DNA from: RYN-431 sp036388295
Lineage (GTDB): Bacteria > Planctomycetota > Phycisphaerae > Tepidisphaerales > Tepidisphaeraceae
Length of the DNA stretch: 24,774 bases
Direction of reading: 5' to 3'
Assembly: GCA_036388295.1 (NCBI GenBank)
Contig: DASVSC010000180.1
Span: forward strand, 1 to 24,774
Shown: piece after piece, positions 6,458-11,144 of the stretch
Numbering within the stretch: the stretch's first letter is position 1
How the letters are laid out: each line of letters starts with the position of its first letter
The notes under the pieces: generated by a model
Database searches by the model: none
What the model was told of the DNA's origin: nothing
Seen by the model: only the letters and a program-made list of their open reading frames with translations
Made by a program: the position numbers and the translations under genes

Positions 6458-7441
6458 CTACTCTGTCGTTTCTTCGCGCGGAAGAGTTTTATCCAGACAC
6501 TCAAGCATCGACGCAGATGCACTACATATGGATTGAAACAGTGGAACCGCCACTGGTTTAGCATCCCAGACACTGTCACCTACCTTGAGCTTCTGGAATC
6601 GAGCTACGTCTGAAACCCGCTCGAGGAAGTTGGTGTCGATCATGCCAGCTCGATGAACAAGGACATTACGAACGGCCTCGCACGCCTTCAGCGGGATTGG
6701 GTAGCTTTGATCTTCGAGGATATTGACCAAGGGATCGCCAAATGCCGCTGCGTACGCCTTCTTGATGCTATCGAATCGTGCGAAATTAAAGCCGCTTTTC
6801 AAAACGCTCCCCATGTGGGTTCTCAAATCGTACTCATACATGCGCAACGCTTTCGTGATTCCGACAGTTAACTTGCCGCGGGTGTCATCTGTCGCTTGCC
6901 CGCTCCGAATATCTAACACCCGATCAGCGTGGGGTCTCGGATATCGATTCAGCACCGCGATCCAGACGTCGTGGAAAAGTGTCTCAAATGCCGTCCATGC
7001 CAATACGGCCATTGACAGGCTTAAGGCGTGCCGAGCCAAAGGAATAGCAGCGTCGGCCATCCCGCGAGTGACTTGGTAATTGAAAGTCATTTCCGGCGGC
7101 TCGTCGTCTAACGGATCGTTTCGGAGCCTCACGGACTCGAACTTTTCAGCGATCTCTTTCAGTATTTCACCAGTGATTTGTTCATACTTTAACAGCGACG
7201 GTTCGTCAGAGGGTTCCAACGTGCCGTAATGCTTACACACAACGTTGTCTCGGATCATCTGACCATTTGTCGCAAGCACGAAGATCATGGAGAGCAGATC
7301 TTCGACGCGGATGTTGCTCGTGATCGTAACGGCGAAGACGTTGAAAGGACGTTGCAGGACGGGATGACTCGGACGGTATGACTCATAACCTACCTTCCGT
7401 AGGTCCTCAAAGTTTGGATCATCTTTGTCAATGGTTCTCAC
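6458..7441 (-). CDS. HEPN-like protein (candidate RNase), core of an unknown operon
   Basis: The 327-residue protein has a mostly helical C-terminal half. Residues 143-160 (MAVLAWTAFETLFHDVW) resemble the first helix of HEPN domains. Residues 257-265 (VRNVLVHRA) carry the HEPN signature Arg-Asn-x3-His (Arg258, His263), the catalytic pair in HEPN RNases of toxin-antitoxin and abortive-infection systems. The first 120 residues are of unknown type and contain a hydrophobic stretch (DLLSMIFVLA). It starts at GTG 7441, overlapping the stop of the 38-residue peptide gene (GTGA), so translation is coupled. Codon use is less GC-rich than in its neighbours. The HEPN call is motif-based and not certain. 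Confidence 0.65.
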   Translation of the reverse strand: MRTIDKDDPNFEDLRKVGYESYRPSHPVLQRPFNVFAVTITSNIRVEDLLSMIFVLATNGQMIRDNVVCKHYGTLEPSDEPSLLKYEQITGEILKEIAEKFESVRLRNDPLDDEPPEMTFNYQVTRGMADAAIPLARHALSLSMAVLAWTAFETLFHDVWIAVLNRYPRPHADRVLDIRSGQATDDTRGKLTVGITKALRMYEYDLRTHMGSVLKSGFNFARFDSIKKAYAAAFGDPLVNILEDQSYPIPLKACEAVRNVLVHRAGMIDTNFLERVSDVARFQKLKVGDSVWDAKPVAVPLFQSICSASASMLECLDKTLPREETTE

Positions 7442-7554
7442 TTATCCCTGCCCTTCATCTGCTTCCTGATTTCCTTCACCATCTGCTCAAACGTCGCCAT
7501 GTCCGGCGGGCCCGTAAGCACTTCGACTGGGAGGTCGAGCATTATCAACTTCAC
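7438..7554 (-). CDS. 38-residue peptide repeating the C-terminal tail of the operon's HTH regulator
   Basis: The gene starts at GTG 7554, overlapping the upstream stop (GTGA), and ends with TGA at 7438, overlapping the next start (also GTGA). The peptide begins VKLIMLDLPVEVLTG and continues PPDMATFEQMVKEIRKQMK. The last 23 or so residues closely match the end of the HTH protein at 8088 (APDLATFEQMVKEIRRQIK), and the DNA is also very similar (ATCTGCTC and neighbouring blocks). In-frame fit, the two stop/start overlaps and kept protein similarity argue for a real gene and not for debris. Nothing of this kind is known to me; a partner-mimic or antitoxin-like role is a guess. Confidence 0.6.
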   Translation of the reverse strand: MKLIMLDLPVEVLTGPPDMATFEQMVKEIRKQMKGRDK

Positions 7555-8081
7555 GCGGTCCGGCTCTTATCAAGAGCGAGAGACCAGACCAGCGCGGCTA
7601 TCCAGAGGAGCCCACCCGTCAGAATCCCGAGAACGGACAATGCGCCGATCGCCGAAGTTTTGTCCTCACGCCCCTTGCCTTTGGCGATACCGATGGGAGC
7701 CCATGCCATAAGCACCGAGATTGGCAACAGGAACAAGACGATGAACAGTCCAAGGAAGTCTGAGTTCGGCGCGGCTACGGCCAAAGCGGCGCCAATGAGC
7801 ATCATGGCGAAGAGGAGAGCGGCGACGATCTTGCCCGGAGTAACGCCCTTTTTATTCCGCGCGATGCGTCCGGCCCGCTCAGGCGTCCAGGTGCTTCGCA
7901 CGGGTGCCGTGGGTTCTAATGAGACGCGCGCTGACGCCTCGCGCGACAATTCTTCAGTAACGGCAGGTGATCCAACTTCGGTAAGAACATGATGACACTG
8001 CTGGCAGACCGTGTCTTCGTCGAAGATGAACGGCGTTTCGAGCTTGCCGATGACCCGATCGCAGTTGGCGCACTTTTCCAT
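7551..8081 (-). CDS. Zinc-ribbon membrane protein
   Basis: This 176-residue protein begins MEKCANCDRVIG and continues to VCQQCHHVL, giving two CxxC pairs for one zinc ion. A polar linker of about 45 residues follows, then three hydrophobic segments at about residues 84-104 (KIVAALLFAMMLIGAALAVAA), 109-130 (FLGLFIVLFLLPISVLMAWAPI) and 145-168. It therefore sits in the inner membrane with a probable cytoplasmic zinc ribbon. It starts at ATG 8081 behind AAAGGGG, six bases after the HTH gene, and its stop overlaps the GTG of the 38-residue peptide. In this operon it may anchor or sense; no specific family was recognised. Confidence 0.75.
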   Translation of the reverse strand: MEKCANCDRVIGKLETPFIFDEDTVCQQCHHVLTEVGSPAVTEELSREASARVSLEPTAPVRSTWTPERAGRIARNKKGVTPGKIVAALLFAMMLIGAALAVAAPNSDFLGLFIVLFLLPISVLMAWAPIGIAKGKGREDKTSAIGALSVLGILTGGLLWIAALVWSLALDKSRTA

Positions 8082-8087
8082 AGCGGA

Positions 8088-8675
8088 TCACCCCTTTGCT
8101 TTTATCTGTCGGCGGATTTCTTTCACCATCTGCTCGAACGTCGCTAGGTCCGGCGCTGCCGCCAGCGATTCCACCTGATAATTGAGCAGCACGCCCTTCC
8201 CGACCTTCAAGCCGTGCGGAAGCTCAGCCGCTTTCGGCACCGGGTGGGCCTCTTCGAACACGTCACGCGGGATCGCCTTCGCGACTGCAACTTGGCCGTC
8301 GTGGTCGAGTTTCTGCACGGCCGCGATCACAGCATGCGGCGTGCGGTCGAGCATCTTGAGCTGGCCGGTGGCGGCGAGGTGCGCGGCGTGCGGGGGGAGG
8401 GCACTACGCCTTTCAGCTGGCTTCACAGGAGTGACTCGCCATGCCGCGTCGAACTCTTCCCACGAGGCGAAGCCCGCGGCGTTAGCAACGGCGACCTTGT
8501 TGTAGTGCTCGATACGGAGCGGCTCGGGGTCGGAGGCGTTGAAATATCGATAAGCGGTTTGGCTGGTTAGCTTCGCAGAAGCCAAGACATCGACAACTTT
8601 TCCGCGGGCCCGAATGCGTCCCCGCAAAAAATCGCCGAAGTGAATCCGTGGTGCATCGTCTGACACGACAAGCAC
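8088..8675 (-). CDS. HTH regulator, repressor-like, first gene of the HEPN operon
   Basis: The 195-residue protein has an N-terminal helix-turn-helix-like segment (IHFGDFLRGRIRARGKVVDVLASAKLTSQTAYRYFNA, residues 11-47) of the Xre/Cro type. The middle is unrecognised, and residues 161-195 form a tail with ATFEQMVKEIRRQIK that recurs in the 38-residue peptide downstream. The annotated start is GTG 8675; a slightly later start is possible as there is no clear ribosome site. It is divergent from the small rightward genes, like a phage repressor facing the early genes. A 6+2+6 inverted repeat (GACAAG-CA-CTTGTC, 8667-8680) covers its start and could be an autoregulatory operator. Confidence 0.75.
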   Translation of the reverse strand: MLVVSDDAPRIHFGDFLRGRIRARGKVVDVLASAKLTSQTAYRYFNASDPEPLRIEHYNKVAVANAAGFASWEEFDAAWRVTPVKPAERRSALPPHAAHLAATGQLKMLDRTPHAVIAAVQKLDHDGQVAVAKAIPRDVFEEAHPVPKAAELPHGLKVGKGVLLNYQVESLAAAPDLATFEQMVKEIRRQIKAKG

Positions 8676-8733
8676 TTGTCCATTGACGGCATATCGACGT
8701 CAACTGAATTGCAACAACGCAAAACAATTCCGC

Positions 8734-8762
8734 TTGCATTTTCTCATATGAGTGCCCATAGT
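8734..8762 (+). promoter_or_regulatory. Rightward promoter with an operator-like palindrome in the spacer
   Basis: TTGCAT (8734-8739) and CATAGT (8757-8762) are 17 bases apart, a fair sigma-70-type promoter for the rightward genes. The spacer contains the perfect palindrome CTCATATGAG (8743-8752), well placed for a repressor. It lies between the divergent HTH regulator and the small rightward genes. The remaining bases up to 8899 would be an untranslated leader of about 130 bases in which GTGTTGACAC (8871-8880) recalls the half-site of the operator at 4982. Confidence 0.45.
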
Positions 8763-8899
8763 GTCCCGCATGACCTTGGTTTCACCGATTGATTCAGCGA
8801 GCGACAACGCTCGCCAGCCGGCCCAGAAAAATCTGGAATGCACGAAAACGCACAGGAATGCGGATTCGCGTGTTGACACCGAGGTCCAGGAGAAACGTC

Positions 8900-9118
8900 A
8901 TGCCACGCCACGGCAAGCCGCATCAGACGGCACAAACGACAGCGCACCTGTCGCTGATCAATCGGCTCTTTCTGGACTCGCAGTCTGCACGGGAAAGACG
9001 GTCGCTAAGCGCGACGCTCGACTTGATCGTCGAACAGGTGCGACTCGCATCGGAGACCCCGCCATGCCAAAGCCAGCACTTCCCCGCCACCAGCGCAACC
9101 GCGACGGCAATACGGTGA
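8900..9118 (+). CDS. Small basic protein of unknown function
   Basis: The 72-residue protein starts at ATG 8900 with a strong AGGAG nine bases ahead. It reads MPRHGKPHQTAQ... with a helical middle (LSATLDLIVEQVRLASE) and a Ser/Thr-rich tail. No family was recognised. Its last 55 bases overlap the ribbon-helix-helix gene in another frame, suggesting translational coupling. The good ribosome site and the position after a promoter support it as a real gene; its low similarity to anything known makes this moderate. Confidence 0.5.
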   Translation: MPRHGKPHQTAQTTAHLSLINRLFLDSQSARERRSLSATLDLIVEQVRLASETPPCQSQHFPATSATATAIR

Positions 9119-9273
9119 AGCCCGTTCAGATGCGTTTGGAAGAGACGCTCCACAAGCGGGTCGCCGATGTGGCCAGCAAGACCAAACGCACTGTTCCAGC
9201 GCTCATTACTCTATTCGTTGAAGAGGGCCTTGAGCGCATGAATGTCGACGGTTTAGGAGCCGTCAGTCCCTGA
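9064..9273 (+). CDS. Ribbon-helix-helix (Arc/CopG-like) DNA-binding protein
   Basis: The 69-residue protein starts at ATG 9064 with GGAGA upstream. After a basic arm it reads VKPVQMRLEETLHKRVADVASKTKRTVPALITLFVEEGLERM, matching the strand-helix-helix pattern of Arc/CopG regulators: an alternating strand (PVQMRL), helix A (ETLHKRVADVASKT) and helix B (VPALITLFVEEGLERM). Such proteins dimerise and bind operators, often in phage early control or as antitoxins. The frame is open back to 8752, but the added part has no domain and lies across the preceding gene. No toxin gene is adjacent in the same orientation. Confidence 0.7.
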   Translation: MPKPALPRHQRNRDGNTVKPVQMRLEETLHKRVADVASKTKRTVPALITLFVEEGLERMNVDGLGAVSP

Positions 9274-9303
9274 TCGTTTCTTCCCCCGGCGGTCGCATTC
9301 CTG

Positions 9304-9469
9304 AGTGCTTCGGCACTGCGGCCGTCGGGGCGTCGAACAGATCGAGAGTCCCGCACGGCGGGCTGCATCGTCCCCGCGTGAGCGTCCCCCCCTCGCCACG
9401 CAATGCAGCCTGCCGTCCGCGACTCTCTCCGGAAACAAAAACCGCCGCGACGTGGTCAGCGTCCGGCGG
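9304..9469 (+). ncRNA. Folded non-coding interval (three stem-loops) before the gene at 9499
   Basis: Three strong stems are visible between 9274 and 9498. AGTGC-TTCG-GCACT (9304-9317) has a stable tetraloop. A long stem has GAGAGTC/GACTCTC (9344-9350 with 9421-9427) outside and GGCGGGCTGCAT/ATGCAGCCTGCC (9357-9368 with 9403-9414, one G-U pair) inside. CCGCCG-c-GACG pairs with CGTC-CGGCGG (9442-9469, ten pairs with one bulge). It could be a cis-acting leader or a separate RNA. No ORF in it is credible. It matches no RNA family I know. Confidence 0.45.
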
Positions 9470-9498
9470 CGAGTTCGAACCAGATAGGTTGGTGCGAC

Positions 9499-9849
9499 AT
9501 GGGCAAGTTAACCGAATATCCGCCCGATTCAACGCATTTTCAGCGGAGCACGTCTGTAGAACGCGACGACGATCGCGCCCACATCGACGACTACGCCCCT
9601 GCCGTCGTGGCCCCGACTGAGGATCGCCGCGCTGCAGCACTTCGTGAAGCCCTGCTCGGTGACGAGTCGTGGGCCATCAATCTGCTGACGGATCTGGCGA
9701 CACTCGTCGAGCGCATCGACCCCATTCTTTTCCCGGGAAAACTTGTGCGTCAGGCGGACCAGCACGCCGAGGCCATGACGTTGCTGCTGCGCATGCGAAA
9801 TCGGTACGCGGCGCTGCCCGCAGTGGTGAACGAGGCACTACGAGGCTGA
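9499..9849 (+). CDS. Unknown protein, 116 residues
   Basis: The protein starts at ATG 9499 behind AGGTTGG. The N-terminal 40 residues are polar and probably disordered (MGKLTEYPPDSTHFQRST...). The rest is helical (REALLGDESWAINLLTDLATLVERIDPILFPGKLVRQADQHAEAMTLLLRMRNRY). It has no signal peptide, membrane helix or recognised motif. It is in line with the other small rightward genes between the RHH gene and csrA, and is set off on both sides by strongly folded non-coding DNA. Confidence 0.6.
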   Translation: MGKLTEYPPDSTHFQRSTSVERDDDRAHIDDYAPAVVAPTEDRRAAALREALLGDESWAINLLTDLATLVERIDPILFPGKLVRQADQHAEAMTLLLRMRNRYAALPAVVNEALRG

Positions 9850-9860
9850 ATGAAACATCA

Positions 9861-9882
9861 GGGTCAAGCCGTGAGGGCTGGC
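9861..9882 (+). repeat. 22-base direct repeat, copy 2
   Basis: Identical over 22 bases to 2650-2671 (starts GGGTCAAGCC). Here it begins 11 bases after the stop of the 9499 gene and runs into a GC-rich stem, giving a folded leader before the 9946 gene. Confidence 0.85.
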
Positions 9883-9926
9883 CCGCCCCACTGCCTTACA
9901 CCGGGTGATGCCCCGGTGGGGCGGCC
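9880..9926 (+). other. GC-rich stem-loop upstream of the 9946 gene
   Basis: CGCCCCAC (9884-9891) pairs with GTGGGGCG (9916-9923), extended by three more pairs with a bulge to 9880/9926. An inner stem CGGG/CCCG (9902-9905 with 9912-9915) caps it. There is no T-tract, so it is not a typical terminator. AAGGAAGG of the next gene follows within a few bases, so it may shield or position that ribosome site. Confidence 0.5.
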
Positions 9927-9945
9927 TGAAAGGAAGGATTCTGAA

Positions 9946-10272
9946 ATGAACATTGACGAACGGATCGTGGAGTTCTTAAACGTGCTGCAGCGCGAGCACC
10001 AGGACGACGTTGTTGCGTTAGCCGTAGTGACGAAGGCGGGTGGCAAGTTTTATTCGAGTGCGGCGCACCAAAAGCTTTTCGACTCCGGCGTCGTTTGCGG
10101 TCAGGTGATTGCTCAAGCCTCTCAGGCCATCGCCACGACGGTGAACAGCCTGCACAAGAAATACGACACGGATACGGCGGGAGTGTTCCTAGCTGGCGCG
10201 GCTGCAGGCGTTGCCAGTTCCGCTAACGAGTCCACTGGCTATGTGAAAGCTGAAATGGCTCGCGATCGTTGA
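9946..10272 (+). CDS. Unknown protein, 108 residues
   Basis: The gene starts at ATG 9946 with AAGGAAGG nine bases upstream, one of the best ribosome sites in the element. The product reads MNIDERIVEFLNVLQREHQDDVVALAVVTKAGGKFYSSAAHQKLFDSG and continues with an Ala/Gly-rich helical second half (AGVFLAGAAAGVASSANES). It could be a small soluble alpha/beta protein. No family was recognised. It sits between two folded non-coding stretches, upstream of the csrA leader. Confidence 0.65.
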   Translation: MNIDERIVEFLNVLQREHQDDVVALAVVTKAGGKFYSSAAHQKLFDSGVVCGQVIAQASQAIATTVNSLHKKYDTDTAGVFLAGAAAGVASSANESTGYVKAEMARDR

Positions 10273-10663
10273 CGAATCAGCCCGTGGTGTGGCGGGCGAC
10301 AACACCCACACGATGCCTTTCAAGCCGGTTTGTCCGGTCAACCAGGCATGGCCGCCACGCGAGTGTTCGACCGCAAACGCGTGGCTCGGGCTTCGGTGCG
10401 ATGAGCGGCTACGCCGTGAAAGCAGAACGCTCATTGCTGCGGCAGCGACAGTTGGTTCGGGTCGAGGTTGAAAGGCTTTTGATCAGCTCCCGTGACTTCC
10501 ACGGCTCGACGGGAGCAACTGCAGCGGTGCCAGGGTCGTGTCCTCCCTGGGGCTAACGGGTTCGAACCCCGGCCGCTGCTTTGACCCGCTGCCGTGTGCA
10601 GGCTGCGGAGCCGTCGCTTCGACGGCGGTGGACAGTGCCCGGCCGTGTTGACCGGGGCGGGTC
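10273..10663 (+). ncRNA. Highly structured non-coding leader or RNA upstream of csrA
   Basis: The 415 bases between the 9946 gene and csrA contain no credible ORF but many stems: GCCACGCG/CGCGTGGC (10354-10361 with 10378-10385); ATGAGCG/CGCTCAT near 10401-10436; CAGTTG/CAACTG (10449-10454 with 10516-10521) enclosing GCTCCCGT/ACGGGAGC (10486-10493 with 10509-10516); the tRNA-like element 10521-10580; and GACCCGC/GCGGGTC (10583-10589 with 10657-10663) enclosing GCCGTCG-CTT-CGACGGC. Some of these helices share end bases, so they may be alternatives. The block ends 24 bases before the csrA ATG. It may be a cis-regulatory leader, a processed RNA, or both. No known family was recognised. Confidence 0.5.
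10521..10580 (+). other. tRNA-like fold without a D arm, inside the csrA leader
   Basis: GCAGCGG (10521-10527) pairs perfectly with CCGCTGC (10573-10579) as a 7-bp acceptor stem with T as the next base. CGGG-TTCGAAC-CCCG (10557-10571) is a T arm with the standard 7-base T loop, joined to the acceptor as in tRNA apart from one A-G mismatch. A 6-bp stem CCAGGG/CCCTGG with a 9-base loop stands where the anticodon arm should be. Only TG lies between acceptor and this stem, so there is no D arm, and the loop lacks the U33-anticodon layout. It is not a normal tRNA. Confidence 0.55.
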
Positions 10664-10670
10664 ATGAACA

Positions 10671-10679
10671 ACAAGGATG
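10671..10679 (+). promoter_or_regulatory. CsrA-type binding site overlapping the csrA ribosome site
   Basis: ACAAGGATG at 10671-10679 matches the core of the known CsrA RNA consensus (RUACARGGAUGU) and contains the AAGG(A) ribosome site of csrA, whose ATG follows at 10688. A second GGATG spans the start codon. CsrA is known to repress translation by covering such GGA sites, so autoregulation is likely. Confidence 0.5.
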
Positions 10680-10687
10680 GTGCTCGG

Positions 10688-10894
10688 ATGCTAGTGCTTT
10701 CGCGACAACTCGACGAAGTGATCATGATCGGCGATGACATCGAGGTGACCCTGGTGGACATCCGCGGCGACAAAGTTCGCTTGGGGATCAGTGCCCCGAA
10801 GGAGATCAGCGTGCACCGTAAGGAAGTGTTCGAGGCGACTAAGCGTGAGAATCGCGCGGCCGCCCAAGTGAAGCCGCTCGACGAGTCGAAGTGA
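10688..10894 (+). CDS. csrA: CsrA/RsmA-type RNA-binding translational regulator
   Basis: The 68-residue protein begins MLVLSRQLDEVIMIGDDIEVTLVDIRGDKVRLGISAPKEISVHRKEVFE, which is the whole CsrA fold (five strands, short helix), including the Leu4/Arg6 region and the VRLGI-AP-EI-V-R-E block used for RNA binding. The start at ATG 10688 is fixed by the MLVLSR family start; the frame is open to 10664. CsrA binds GGA motifs in mRNA leaders. It is the first gene of a three-gene run with the excisionase-like gene (4-base gap) and the integrase. Mobile-element CsrA homologues are known from Legionella integrative elements and from plasmids (RsmQ). Confidence 0.93.
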   Translation: MLVLSRQLDEVIMIGDDIEVTLVDIRGDKVRLGISAPKEISVHRKEVFEATKRENRAAAQVKPLDESK

Positions 10895-10898
10895 ACCT

Positions 10899-11135
10899 AT
10901 GCGTCGATCGCCCAACATGTTCGCAGCCCCGGCGCGGCCGATCGCTGACTCTCTGCTGCTGACGCCGGCAGAGGTGGCGCCGCTGCTGCGGGTGTCTGAG
11001 CGCACCTTGTGGACGCTCACGAAGAAGCGTGAGATCCCGCACGTCCGTCTCGGCGGACGGGTGTTCTACACACGCGAGTCGATCAGCGACCGGCTGCGGG
11101 AGCTGTCGGCGGCGTCGGTGCAGCAGCAGGCGTAA
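10899..11135 (+). CDS. Excisionase-like HTH protein (HTH_17/MerR type)
   Basis: The 78-residue protein contains LLLTPAEVAPLLRVSERTLWTLTKKREIPHVRLGGRVFYTRESISDRLREL, the typical helix-turn-helix-wing of the excisionase/DNA-binding family found beside tyrosine integrases. It starts four bases after the csrA stop and ends ten bases before the integrase, between the two in one transcript. It probably bends DNA at the element's ends to favour excision, or regulates the integrase. The start at ATG 10899 is the first in frame. Confidence 0.85.
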   Translation: MRRSPNMFAAPARPIADSLLLTPAEVAPLLRVSERTLWTLTKKREIPHVRLGGRVFYTRESISDRLRELSAASVQQQA

Positions 11136-11144
11136 GGAGGAACC

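Noticed and set aside
9442..9480. Possible second tRNA-like element (GTTCGAAC after a hairpin)
   Set aside because: The bases around the TTCGAAC loop do not pair as a T stem, and no acceptor stem was found.
10269..10556. 95-codon plus-strand ORF in the csrA leader
   Set aside because: Overlaps the folded RNA, has no ribosome site and no protein-like composition.
10521..10580. A normal tRNA gene
   Set aside because: There is no D arm, and the anticodon-like loop has nine bases without U33, so it is listed as tRNA-like only.
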